A DNA stretch of 64,000 bases from Glycomyces harbinensis (GTDB taxonomy: Bacteria > Actinomycetota > Actinomycetes > Mycobacteriales > Micromonosporaceae): the NCBI RefSeq assembly GCF_900101745.1, contig NZ_FNAD01000003.1, positions 186,001 to 250,000 of the forward strand, written 5' to 3'. A program made the translations under genes and the position numbers. The notes beneath the pieces are model-generated. The model did not search any database and had not been told where the DNA came from. It worked only from the letters and a program-made list of their open reading frames with translations. This document shows positions 44,407-52,717 of this stretch, one piece after another. Each line of letters starts with the position of its first letter. Position 1 is the first letter of the stretch.

Positions 44407-44595
44407 ATGGCGAAAGCCCTCTATGGCCACCTCGGCCAGGCACCGAACAAGCGCCTGCTCGAAGAAGTGGTCCAGCTACGTGCGCGAGTACGGAATCTCG
44501 AGACCGAGCTCGCCGAGCTCCGGGCACGAGAGGACGAGATCGAACACGATCAGGTCGAGGAGCTGATGCGGCTGCATGAGCCCGCGCTGACCTAA
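44407..44595 (+). CDS. Small coiled-coil protein, unknown (conserved actinobacterial type)
   Basis: A 62-residue acidic helical protein starting MAKALYGHLG, with a heptad-like coiled coil (VVQLRARVRNLETELAELRA in residues 21-40). An excellent AAGGAGAAACC ribosome site precedes ATG 44407, which supports real translation. Similar MAKALxGHxG-type small proteins occur in streptomycetes, but I know no assigned function. It lies 210 bases before smc. Confidence 0.75.
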   Translation: MAKALYGHLGQAPNKRLLEEVVQLRARVRNLETELAELRAREDEIEHDQVEELMRLHEPALT

Positions 44596-44619
44596 CCGTC
44601 TCGCGACAACGGAACATAC

Positions 44620-44648
44620 GCGCGCCAGCTGCCAGACAGCCGGCGCGC
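44620..44648 (+). terminator. Weak hairpin after the small coiled-coil gene
   Basis: GCGCGCC (44620-44626) and GGCGCGC (44642-44648) can pair with a 15-base loop. It may be a weak terminator before smc. Confidence 0.35.
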
Positions 44649-44805
44649 ATTGCCATGTCCGGGGCCCTTCAACGGGAGGGCCCGCAGCACCGACCGCCCG
44701 AGTTCGGCCCCTTCGGGGCCTTTGATCTGCCGGGTTCGGTCACAGCGGCCTTGTAGGCTGGGACGGTCCCGCACCACGCCGACGCACACCAGCCCGGAGC
44801 GACCG

Positions 44806-47800
44806 TTGTACCTCAAGAGCCTCACGCTGAAGGGATTCAAGTCCTTCGCCTCGGCCACGACCCTGCGTTTCGAACCGGGGATCACCTGCGTGGTGGGGCC
44901 CAACGGCTCGGGCAAGTCCAATGTCGTCGACGCCATCGCGTGGGTCCTCGGCGAGCAGGGCGCGAAGTCCCTGCGCGGCGGCAAGATGGAGGACGTCATC
45001 TTCGCCGGCACCACCGGCCGCCCCGCCCTCGGCCGCGCCGAGGTCACCCTCACCATCGACAACACCGACGGCGCCATCCCCATCGACTACTCCGAAGTCT
45101 CGATCACCCGCCGCATGTTCCGCTCCGGCGAAGGCGAATACGAGATCAACGGCGACCGCTGCCGCCTCCTCGACGTCCAGGACCTCCTCTCCGACGCCGG
45201 CATCGGCCGCGAGATGCACGTCCTGGTCGGACAGGGCAAACTCGACTCCTACCTGCACGCCCGCCCCGAGGACCGCCGCGCCTTCATCGAAGAGGCCGCC
45301 GGCGTCCTCAAACACCGCAAGCGCAAGGAGAAGGCCCTCCGCAAGCTCGAAGGCATGCAGGGCAACCTCGACCGCCTCGCCGACCTCACCGGCGAACTGC
45401 GCCGCCAGCTCAAACCCCTCGGACGCCAGGCCGAACTCGCCCGCCGCGCCCAGACCATCCAGATGGACCTGCGCGAGGCCCGCCTGCGCCTGCTCGCCGA
45501 CGACCTCACCTCCCTGCGCGGCAACATCGCCAAGGACCTCGCCGACGAAGAGGCCCTCAACGAGCGCAAGGCCGTGCTCGCCGACGAGCACGAGCGCCTC
45601 ACCGCCCAGGTCGGCGGGATCGAGGGCGCCCACGCCGCCGACAAGCCGCGCCTGGCCCGCCTCCAGGAGACCTGGTACCGGCTCCAGGCCGTCGCCGAGC
45701 GCCTGCGCTCCACCGCGCAGCTCGCCGCCGAGCGCCGCCGCTACCTCTCCGAAGAGCAGGACGACCGCGCCGGACGCGACCCCGAGGTCATCGAGACCGA
45801 GGCCCAGCGCATCCGCGAGCAGGAGATCGAACTGCGCGAGTCCATCGCGGAGGACTCCGAGCGCCTCGCCTCGGCCGTCGAGGCCCGCGAGGAGACCGAG
45901 ACGGCCCTCACCGACGCCGAGCAGCGCATCGTCACCGCCGTCAAGGCCGCCGCCGAACGGCGCGAAGCCCTCGCCACCCTCCGCGGGCGCGTCGACGCCC
46001 TCCGCACCCGCACCGCCGCGGCCGCCGAAGAACTCGAACGCGCCGCCATCGCCCTCGCCGAAGCCCGCGAACGGGCCAAAGCCGCCGCCGAAGCGGTCGC
46101 CGAAGCCGAGGCCGAAGGCGAAGCGGTCGAGACCGACACCGAATTCGACGACGCCGTCGCCGCCGCCAAGGCCCGCGTCGCCGCCGCGAAAGCCGAAGCC
46201 GACCGGCTCCAGGCCGCCGAACGCGAAGCCGACCGCGAAGCCTCCCAATGGGCCGCCCGCGAAGAAGCCCTCGCCGTCGGCCTGCGCCGCAAGGACGGCG
46301 CCGCCGCCCTCCTCGCCCGCGCCGACGCCGTCCCCGGGATGCTCGGCTCCGTGGCCGCCCTCCTCACGGTCGAACCCGGCTACGAAGCCGTCCTCGCCGC
46401 CGCCCTCGGCCGCCTCGCGGACGCCATCGCCGTCACCGGCGCCGACAGCGCCGCCCGCGCCCTCCAACTCCTCCGCGACGAAGACGGGGGACAGGCCGGC
46501 TTCGTCTACGCGCACAACCTCATCCCGGCCGCCCCCGCAGTAGACGTCCCGCCCGGCCTCAAAGCCGTCGCCGACACCGTCTCGGCCCCCGCCGAACTCG
46601 CCGGCACCGTCCGCGCCGTCCTCGCCGGCATGGTCGTCGCCGACGACCTCGACGCCGCCCGCGCACTCGTCGGCGCGCACCCCGGCATCACCGCCGTCAC
46701 CCGCGACGGCGACGTCCTCGGCGCGACCACCGCCCACGGCGGCTCCGCCAAAGGACAGTCCTACATCGAGATCCAAGCGGCCGTAGACGAGGCCCGCGAC
46801 CGCAAGATCGCCGCCGAATCCCTCGCCGCCCATCTCGCCGGGCAGCTCGACGCCGCCCGCGAAGCCCACACCGAAGCCGAAGCCGAAGCCGAAGCGGCCC
46901 GCGCGGCCCAGCGCCAGGCCGAAGCCGCCCAAGGCGTCGTCCAGCGGCGGCTCGCCGAACTCGGCGCCGCCGCACGCGGCGCCGAAGCCGAAGTCGCCCG
47001 CCTCGCCCAGGCCAAGGACCGCGCCCAGGCCGCCCGCGAGACCGACACCGCCGGACTCACCGGCCTCGAAGCGCAGCTCGACGACCTCGAATCCCAACCG
47101 GAGATCGAAGAGCCCTCCACCGACGAGCGCGACGTCCTCGCCCGCGAACTCGAGGCCGCCCGCCAGAACGAGATGGAGACCCGCCTCTCCGTCCGCACGG
47201 CCGAAGAGCGCGCCTCCGCACTCGCCGGACGCGCCGACGCCCTCGCGCGCCAAGCCCAGTCCGAGCGCGCCTCCCGCGCCCGCGCCGAAGCCCGGCGGGC
47301 CGCCCGCGCCCGCGGCGCCGCCGTCGCCGCCCTCGTCGCCGAAGCCGCCGAGAACGCCGGCGTCCAGCTCACCGACTCCCTCGAGACCGCCGCGATCGAA
47401 CGCGACTCGATCGCCGCCGAGCAGGCCCGCCGCGAGGCCGCCCTCGCCGAACTGCGCACCCGCGCCGGCGCCACCGCCGCCGAACTCGAACGCATCACCT
47501 CCGCCGCCCACCGCGACGAGGTCGCCCGCGCCGAGCAGCGCCTGCGCATCGAACAGCTCGAAGAGAAGGCCGGCGACGAGTTCGGCGTCGACATCGAGAC
47601 CCTCCTGGCCGAATACGGGCCCGACCAGCCCGTGGCGCCCAGCACCGAGGAGATCGCCGCCGCCGAGGAGCAGGGCAGGCCCGAGCCGCAGCCGGCCGAG
47701 TTCGACCGCGCCCTCATGGAGAAGCGCGCCGCCCGCGGCGAACGCGAACTCAAACTCCTCGGCAAGGTCAACCCGCTCGCACTCGAGGAGTTCGCGGCGC

Positions 47801-48360
47801 TCGAGGAGCGCTACAAGTTCCTCAACGAGCAGCTCGAAGACGTCAAGAAGACCCGCGCCGACCTCCACACCGTCGTCAAGGAGGTCGACGACCGCATCCA
47901 GCAGGTCTTCGCCGAGGCCTTCGCCGACACCGCCCGCGAGTTCGAGGACGTCTTCCAGACCGTCTTCCCCGGCGGCGAGGGCCGCATCCTCCTCACCGAC
48001 CCCGACGACCTGCTCAACACCGGCGTCGAGGTCGAGGCCCGCCCGCCCGGCAAGAAGGTCAAGCGGCTCTCGCTGCTGTCGGGCGGCGAGCGGTCCCTGA
48101 CCGCGCTGGCGCTGCTGTGCGCGATCTTCCGCGCGCGTCCCAGCCCGTTCTACCTGATGGACGAGGTCGAGGCGGCGCTCGACGACGTGAACCTCGGGCG
48201 CCTGCTGGACCTGCTGCGGCGGCTCCAGGAGAACTCGCAGCTGCTCATCATCACGCACCAGAAGCGCACCATGGAGATCGGCGACGCGCTCTACGGCGTC
48301 ACGATGCGCTCGGGTGTCACGCAGGTCATCAGCCAGAAGTTCACCCGCGAAGAGGACTGA
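44806..48360 (+). CDS. smc: Chromosome segregation/condensation ATPase SMC
   Basis: The 1184-residue SMC protein organises and segregates chromosomes. The N-terminal head has LTLKGFKSFA and Walker A GPNGSGKS (residues 31-38). Long coiled coils flank a hinge around residues 505-625 (PGMLGSVAALLTVEPGYEAVL). The C-terminal head has the ABC signature LSGGERSLTALALL and Walker B FYLMDEVEAALDD. I start at TTG 44806, with GGAG upstream, because YLKSLTLKGFKSF is the conserved N-terminus; the 52 codons upstream are not family sequence. The coiled coil is extremely rich in Ala, Glu and Arg. Confidence 0.96.
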   Translation: MYLKSLTLKGFKSFASATTLRFEPGITCVVGPNGSGKSNVVDAIAWVLGEQGAKSLRGGKMEDVIFAGTTGRPALGRAEVTLTIDNTDGAIPIDYSEVSITRRMFRSGEGEYEINGDRCRLLDVQDLLSDAGIGREMHVLVGQGKLDSYLHARPEDRRAFIEEAAGVLKHRKRKEKALRKLEGMQGNLDRLADLTGELRRQLKPLGRQAELARRAQTIQMDLREARLRLLADDLTSLRGNIAKDLADEEALNERKAVLADEHERLTAQVGGIEGAHAADKPRLARLQETWYRLQAVAERLRSTAQLAAERRRYLSEEQDDRAGRDPEVIETEAQRIREQEIELRESIAEDSERLASAVEAREETETALTDAEQRIVTAVKAAAERREALATLRGRVDALRTRTAAAAEELERAAIALAEARERAKAAAEAVAEAEAEGEAVETDTEFDDAVAAAKARVAAAKAEADRLQAAEREADREASQWAAREEALAVGLRRKDGAAALLARADAVPGMLGSVAALLTVEPGYEAVLAAALGRLADAIAVTGADSAARALQLLRDEDGGQAGFVYAHNLIPAAPAVDVPPGLKAVADTVSAPAELAGTVRAVLAGMVVADDLDAARALVGAHPGITAVTRDGDVLGATTAHGGSAKGQSYIEIQAAVDEARDRKIAAESLAAHLAGQLDAAREAHTEAEAEAEAARAAQRQAEAAQGVVQRRLAELGAAARGAEAEVARLAQAKDRAQAARETDTAGLTGLEAQLDDLESQPEIEEPSTDERDVLARELEAARQNEMETRLSVRTAEERASALAGRADALARQAQSERASRARAEARRAARARGAAVAALVAEAAENAGVQLTDSLETAAIERDSIAAEQARREAALAELRTRAGATAAELERITSAAHRDEVARAEQRLRIEQLEEKAGDEFGVDIETLLAEYGPDQPVAPSTEEIAAAEEQGRPEPQPAEFDRALMEKRAARGERELKLLGKVNPLALEEFAALEERYKFLNEQLEDVKKTRADLHTVVKEVDDRIQQVFAEAFADTAREFEDVFQTVFPGGEGRILLTDPDDLLNTGVEVEARPPGKKVKRLSLLSGGERSLTALALLCAIFRARPSPFYLMDEVEAALDDVNLGRLLDLLRRLQENSQLLIITHQKRTMEIGDALYGVTMRSGVTQVISQKFTREED

Positions 48361-48453
48361 GGGCAGCCCAGTAGAGTGGTTCTGCGTGCGCGCAGACTGC
48401 CAGGGGTTTTCCTGTGCGCGCGGACAAGCGAAACCATTGCTGGAGGACTACCT

Positions 48454-49578
48454 GTGGACAACCTGTGGATCTGGCTGGTCGCCGCCGTCGTGGCGATCGC
48501 CGTCGTCGTCGGCGTCGTGTTCGCCGTGCGCGGCCGTGGGAAGTCGGCTCCGATCGAGGCGGCCGAGCCGGAGCCGCAGGTGGAGGCCGAGACCGCGACG
48601 GCCGAACCGGAGGCCGTCGCACCCGCGGCCGTCGAGACCCCCGAGCCCGTCGCGGGCCGGCTGGTGCGGCTGCGCTCGCGCCTGGCCCGCTCGAACAACG
48701 CCCTCGGCAAGGGCCTGCTGGCCCTGCTGGCGAGCGACAAGCTCGACGACGACGTGTGGGACGAGGTCGAGGAGACCCTCCTGACCGCCGATGTGGGCAT
48801 GGCCGACACGACCGCGGTCGTCCAGCGCCTGCGCGAGCGCGTGAAGGTCCTCGGCACCCGCGACCCCGAGGAGCTGCGCCGCCTGCTCAAGTCCGAGCTC
48901 ACGGCGGTCCTCGAACCCGACCTCGACCGGTCGATCGCGACGGTCTCGCCGACGGGCGAGGGCCCGGCCGTGATCCTCATGGTCGGCGTCAACGGCTCGG
49001 GCAAGACCACGACCTGCGGCCGCGTCGCCCGTGTGCTCATCGCCGAGGACAAGACCGTCATCATGGGCGCGGCCGACACGTTCCGCGCGGCCGCCGCCGA
49101 GCAGCTGGAGACCTGGGGCGCCCGCGTGGGCGCGAAGGTCGTCCGCCGAGGCGAGGGCGCCGACCCGGCCTCGGTGGCGTTCGACGCGGTCAAGGCCGGC
49201 GCCGAGGAGGGCGCGGACGTCGTCCTGGTGGACACCGCGGGCCGCCTCCAGAACAAGGCCGGGCTGATGGACGAGCTCGGCAAGGTCAAGCGGGTGGTGG
49301 AGAAGCAGGGGCCGGTGGCGGAGACGCTGCTGGTGCTCGACGCGACCACCGGGCAGAACGGGCTCCAGCAGGCGAAGGTGTTCGGCGAGGTCGTCCAGGT
49401 GACCGGCATCGTGCTCACCAAGCTCGACGGCAGCGCCAAGGGCGGAATCGTCATCGCGGTACAGCGGCAGTTGGGGGTACCGGTTAAGCTGGTCGGACTC
49501 GGAGAAGGCCCGGACGACCTGGCCCCGTTCGAGGTCGGAGCGTTCGTCGACGCGATCGTCGACGGCGCCGAGAGCTGA
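48454..49578 (+). CDS. ftsY: Signal recognition particle receptor FtsY
   Basis: FtsY docks SRP-ribosome complexes at the membrane. The 374-residue protein has an N-terminal membrane helix (LWIWLVAAVVAIAVVVGVVF), an acidic Glu/Ala A-domain (about 30-75) and the NG domain. The NG motifs are G1 GVNGSGKTTT, MGAADTFRAAA, G3 DTAGRLQ, and G4 TKLDGSAKGG. GTG 48454 has GGAGG seven bases upstream. A TAGAGT hexamer at 48372-48377 just after the smc stop may be its own promoter. Confidence 0.96.
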   Translation: MDNLWIWLVAAVVAIAVVVGVVFAVRGRGKSAPIEAAEPEPQVEAETATAEPEAVAPAAVETPEPVAGRLVRLRSRLARSNNALGKGLLALLASDKLDDDVWDEVEETLLTADVGMADTTAVVQRLRERVKVLGTRDPEELRRLLKSELTAVLEPDLDRSIATVSPTGEGPAVILMVGVNGSGKTTTCGRVARVLIAEDKTVIMGAADTFRAAAAEQLETWGARVGAKVVRRGEGADPASVAFDAVKAGAEEGADVVLVDTAGRLQNKAGLMDELGKVKRVVEKQGPVAETLLVLDATTGQNGLQQAKVFGEVVQVTGIVLTKLDGSAKGGIVIAVQRQLGVPVKLVGLGEGPDDLAPFEVGAFVDAIVDGAES

Positions 49579-49609
49579 CATTGATACCGAACGGGCACAG
49601 CGGGGACCG

Positions 49610-50398
49610 GTGAGCCAAGACGAGATTCCGCTGATCGGCGGCAACACGAGCACGGTCATCCGGCTGGGGGACACGGTCCGCCGGAACACTGGACCGTGGA
49701 CGCCGGCGGTGCACGCCCTCCTGCGCCATCTCGACGGCGCCGGTTTCGGGGGCGCGCCGAGGGTGCTGGGCATCGACGAGCACGCCCGGGAGGTGCTCTC
49801 GTTCGTCGAGGGCGAGCCCGGGAAGTACCCGCTGGCGCCGCACTGGACGACCGACGAGACCATGAGCGCGGTGGCGAAGATGCTGCGCATGTACCACGAC
49901 GCGCAGTACGGCTTCCGGCCGCCGGCCGGCTCGACGTGGCGGTCCTTCGGGCCGCCGCCGCCGGACACCGAGGTCATCTGCCACCACGACGCCGCGCCGC
50001 ACAACGTGGTCTGGCGGCCGGACGGGACGCTGTCGCTCATCGACTTCGACCTGGCGAGCCCGGGCGCGCGGATCTACGACGTGGCCTACGCGGCCTGGAC
50101 CTGGGTGCCGATATTCACCGACCGGGACTCGATCACCCTGGGCTGGAAGAAGCCCGATCGGGCGCGGCGGCTGCGCATGTTCGCGGACGCGTACGGCCTC
50201 TCCGACCGCGACCGCCAGCGCTTCATCAAGGTGATCCGCAAGCGGATCGTCGACCACATCGAGGGCATCCGGCGCATGGCCCAGGCGGGCGATCCCGCGT
50301 TCGAGCGGATCGTCCAGAAGGGGCACTTGCGTCGTCCCGCGCGGGACCTGCGCCTGCTGGACGCCGAGCGGTACATCCTCGACGAGGCGCTCCGCTGA
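49610..50398 (+). CDS. APH-family phosphotransferase
   Basis: A 262-residue protein kinase-like phosphotransferase. The catalytic loop is CHHDAAPHNVV (Brenner motif HxDxxxxN with D after H) and the metal site is LIDFDLASPG. The N-lobe (GGNTSTVIRLGDTVRR) contains the nucleotide-binding strand. Members phosphorylate aminoglycosides, choline, homoserine or other hydroxyls; the substrate cannot be told. It follows ftsY by 31 bases, where streptomycetes place different genes. Confidence 0.85.
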   Translation: MSQDEIPLIGGNTSTVIRLGDTVRRNTGPWTPAVHALLRHLDGAGFGGAPRVLGIDEHAREVLSFVEGEPGKYPLAPHWTTDETMSAVAKMLRMYHDAQYGFRPPAGSTWRSFGPPPPDTEVICHHDAAPHNVVWRPDGTLSLIDFDLASPGARIYDVAYAAWTWVPIFTDRDSITLGWKKPDRARRLRMFADAYGLSDRDRQRFIKVIRKRIVDHIEGIRRMAQAGDPAFERIVQKGHLRRPARDLRLLDAERYILDEALR

Positions 50399-50756
50399 TT
50401 GAGCGCTCTACAGGGCCCTTCGGCCTGGGGGCCAAGTGGAACGAAGACTCTCCGACGAGCCGGGAGCCGGAGGTCTCCGTCCACTGGAGCGCTCCCATCG
50501 AAGGACGATGCCGCCTCCGCCGAGATTTCAGTGGAGGCCGCGCTTCCATGAGGAGTGCCGAGCTGCGATCGCACGATGGATTTTGAGGGAATTGCAGCAA
50601 ATTTACCGTGCTAGCGTTTGCCTGTCAATACATTGTTAAGCGTCAATGTTAAGTGGTCGGCGGGAGCCTCGCGCCCTCGCCCCGGACATCAGGTCGGGCG
50701 CCCCGACCGGCTGCACACACCGCGGTCGAAGCGCCCGACTCCTCAGGAGTGCGGCA
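50399..50756. other. Intergenic region with hairpins and an AT-rich repeat
   Basis: No supportable gene is present. An AT-richer stretch (50590-50655) carries the imperfect repeat GTCAAT...TTAAG twice. GGTCGGG/CCCGACC (50692-50698 and 50702-50708, CGC loop) is a perfect 7-bp hairpin, and ACTCCT-C-AGGAGT lies at 50738-50750. The hairpins probably terminate the leftward haloperoxidase-like gene. Confidence 0.5.
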
Positions 50757-52043
50757 TCAGGCGAGCAGGTCGTCCGCTCGGCTCAGGACGTGGGCCGCGA
50801 CGTTCCGGCTCAGTTCCACGCCCGCGAGGTCCGCGGACCGGGAGTGGATGCCCGACCAGACCCGGGCGTCGATGTTCTCCGTGGTCAGCGGGTGCCAGGT
50901 CGTGTAGGTGCGGGTCACGCCGGGCGCGCTCGGGCTGGGGATGGTGAAGGCCTCGCCGGGGCCGTCGCCGACGAGCTGGGTGAGGACCTCCTCGGCCGAG
51001 CCCGAATAGGTGTTGTGCCCGCTCGGGTAGTCCGGGTGCGACGGCGTGGTGTGCAGCGGCGCCCAGTCCGGGTCCTGCACGGTGGCCGGGTCGCCGTCCT
51101 CGACGGCCCCGGCGATCGCGGTGACCGGACGCCACCACAGGTGCGCGTACTTCGAGTCCGAGGTCGCGATCTGCGTGTCGACCGAGGCGACGTGGAAGAG
51201 CGCGACCAGTTCGACCTTGTCGCGCACCGAGCCGTCGTGGTGCTCCAGCGCGGCCCGGACCACCGGGTTGTAGAGCACGAACGAGCTGCCGAGCCAGAAC
51301 TGGGCGGTGTCGGTCTGCGCCTGGGTGCGGGCGGTGCTGCCCAGGCCGCCGTAGGCGTGGACCTCGTCGAGGTCGGCCCGGTACTGCGGGGTGCCGAGCG
51401 CCGGGGGCGCCTCCAGCCGGAACTGGTCGGCGCTGTCGAGCGCGAACGGGACGGCGAACCGGGTGCCGGCCTGCTGCGCGGGGCCGAAGGCGGGCGGGGT
51501 CGGCTGCCACACGCCGGGTGCGGCGGCCGGGGGCGTGAACGCCGGGCTCACCGAGGCCGGGTCGAGGCCGTCGCCGGTGCGGTCGGCGAGCAGCGCGTCG
51601 GCCCGCTCGACGCCCGCGGCCACGCCCTTGCGCTTCGCACGGCCGTCGGGGACGAGCGCGAGCGCCGTTTCGAGGGCCGCGTCGAGCGCGTCGGCCTGGG
51701 TCGGCGCGAGGGCGTAGAGCGCCCGGTGGACCGCGGCGGCGAGGGCGGCCTCGCGGTAGTGCTTCGCGTTGACGCCGTGGGGGACCCGTCGCACCGCGCG
51801 GGCGGCGGCGAGCCAGGCGACGGCCCAGGTGCGGCTGTTGGTGACCTGCGTCGAGGCGGGTGCGGCGGTGACGGCGGCGTCGGTCGCGTCGAACCAGTGC
51901 AGCACCGCGGCCGAGGCGGCGGTCCCGGAGCCGGCCGAGGCCGGGGCGGCGGTGCCGACGGCCGCGCCGGCCGCGGCGACGGGCGCCGCCGCGAGGACCG
52001 CGCGGCGGGACAGGGAGATTCGGGTGTCGTCGGTGGAGGACAT
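50757..52043 (-). CDS. Tat-exported vanadium-dependent haloperoxidase/PAP2-superfamily protein
   Basis: A 428-residue secreted protein. The twin-arginine signal is LSRRAVLAAAPVAAAG at residues 11-26. The PAP2/vanadate site is complete: KYAHLWWRPVTAI (K and R), HPDYPSGHNTYSG (Ser-Gly-His), and SGIHSRSADLAG (His, Arg). Members either oxidise halides with vanadate or dephosphorylate lipids; which applies is open. ATG 52043 has AAGGAG. A leader peptide gene and a palindromic operator lie 260-370 bases upstream on the same strand. Confidence 0.9.
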   Translation of the reverse strand: MSSTDDTRISLSRRAVLAAAPVAAAGAAVGTAAPASAGSGTAASAAVLHWFDATDAAVTAAPASTQVTNSRTWAVAWLAAARAVRRVPHGVNAKHYREAALAAAVHRALYALAPTQADALDAALETALALVPDGRAKRKGVAAGVERADALLADRTGDGLDPASVSPAFTPPAAAPGVWQPTPPAFGPAQQAGTRFAVPFALDSADQFRLEAPPALGTPQYRADLDEVHAYGGLGSTARTQAQTDTAQFWLGSSFVLYNPVVRAALEHHDGSVRDKVELVALFHVASVDTQIATSDSKYAHLWWRPVTAIAGAVEDGDPATVQDPDWAPLHTTPSHPDYPSGHNTYSGSAEEVLTQLVGDGPGEAFTIPSPSAPGVTRTYTTWHPLTTENIDARVWSGIHSRSADLAGVELSRNVAAHVLSRADDLLA

Positions 52044-52165
52044 GGTGCTCCTTGCGATGCGGTGGGATGAAGGCAGCGGGGAACGGAGGCTCGGGGCGCG
52101 CTGTCGAAGCGGCGCTGTCGGAGTGGCGTCGTCGAGGAGGTCCGCGGGGTCGGCGGCGCCCGACG

Positions 52166-52182
52166 GACCCGCGGTGCGGGTC
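52166..52182 (-). promoter_or_regulatory. Hairpin in the leader of the haloperoxidase-like gene
   Basis: GACCCGC (52166-52172) and GCGGGTC (52176-52182) form a perfect 7-bp stem with a GGT loop between the leader peptide and the main gene. It is a candidate attenuator stem; other GC-rich alternatives nearby mean folding must be computed. Confidence 0.4.
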
Positions 52183-52303
52183 GGGCGCGGCAGCGCCGCC
52201 GGCGAAGCCGGGACGGTTCAGGGGCGCTGGGGGAGACGGGGGCTCGCCGGTCCTGGAGCCGTCGCAGGGGAGGAGCGGTGTGCTCGGACCGGCGGGGGAA
52301 CGG

Positions 52304-52378
52304 TCAGCGACAGAGGGCGCTGGCGACGCGCATCTGGTCGACCTCGCGCCGCTGTGCGAGTGCGTTGGCGGGCTTCAT
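52304..52378 (-). CDS. 24-residue leader peptide (actinobacterial VASALC type)
   Basis: A short frame from ATG 52378 to TGA 52306-52304, ending EVDQMRVASALCR. It closely resembles the short actinobacterial leader peptides with an RxxVDxxRVxSALC ending, usually found ahead of sulfur-related or transport operons. The near-terminal cysteine codon could sense cysteine supply. The -10 TATAGT ends six bases before the ATG, so the message is leaderless. Nothing sulfur-related lies immediately downstream: the next gene is the Tat-exported haloperoxidase-like protein. Confidence 0.72.
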   Translation of the reverse strand: MKPANALAQRREVDQMRVASALCR

Positions 52379-52384
52379 GCCTCG

Positions 52385-52412
52385 ACTATATCAGTATTCC
52401 TATCGGAATACT
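52385..52412 (-). promoter_or_regulatory. Promoter with palindromic operator for the leader peptide
   Basis: On the minus strand TATAGT (52390-52385) is a near-consensus -10. AGTATTCC (52393-52400) and GGAATACT (52405-52412) form a perfect inverted repeat with a four-base centre, immediately upstream and covering the spacer and -35 region. It is an ideal place for a dimeric repressor. Confidence 0.65.
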
Positions 52413-52717
52413 AGATATTAATGAAAGGGAATCGCATCGGGTCGTGTCCGCAGGTGAGCGGACCAGGGCGGTCGACAAGCGCGGGCGGGACGACCGCGCG
52501 CGAGACGACGGGCCGAGTGGAGCGGGCGGCGAATACGAGTGCCGGTGACGGGAAGACGGCGGGCGGGCGTGGGCGCTTCTCCCACCCAGGGTAGGCAGAG
52601 GCTGCTGCCGCTGCCCACGTTCCCTCCCGGGTCCGACAAGAACGCGCTCTTCACCGTTCGAATGTGGCGACTCTCATGCCGCGAGCGGGCTTCCAAGCAG
52701 GCCCTCGCGCTCCGGCT
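52413..52717. other. Spacer upstream of the leader peptide
   Basis: About 305 bases with no supportable gene. It contains an AT-rich start (52413-52430), GC-rich sequence, and one dispersed repeat (52578-52643) just downstream of the transglutaminase-like gene. Confidence 0.5.
52578..52643 (+). repeat. Dispersed intergenic repeat, subtype II (copy 3)
   Basis: Begins TCTCCCACCCAGGGTAGG and ends CTCCCGGGTCCGACAAGA. It matches the repeats at 29453 and 39689. It lies near the 3' end of the leftward transglutaminase-like gene. Confidence 0.78.

Noticed and set aside
44249..44566. A 105-codon plus-strand frame across the smc upstream spacer.
   Set aside because: It overlaps the well-supported small coiled-coil gene in another frame and shows no conserved features.
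44740..48258. A very long open frame on the minus strand opposite smc (over 1100 codons), and similar long antisense frames opposite the GH26-like gene, recG and hflX.
   Set aside because: GC-rich codon bias opens the antisense frame; the translations are low-complexity Gly/Val/Asp/Leu-type sequence with no family motifs, while the opposite strand has complete conserved proteins.
49610..50398. Calling this and the 22804-24081 gene antibiotic-resistance genes.
   Set aside because: Only the broad phosphotransferase fold is visible; nothing identifies an aminoglycoside or macrolide as substrate, and the contexts point elsewhere.
50436..50639. A 67-codon plus-strand frame after the phosphotransferase gene.
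   Set aside because: No ribosome site, no recognisable motif, and it runs through AT-rich and hairpin-bearing spacer sequence.
50636..50653. Two TTAAG elements as a third copy of the two-component operator.
   Set aside because: Spacing is 13 bp, not 11, the third box is missing, and no promoter of a sensible target lies at the right distance.
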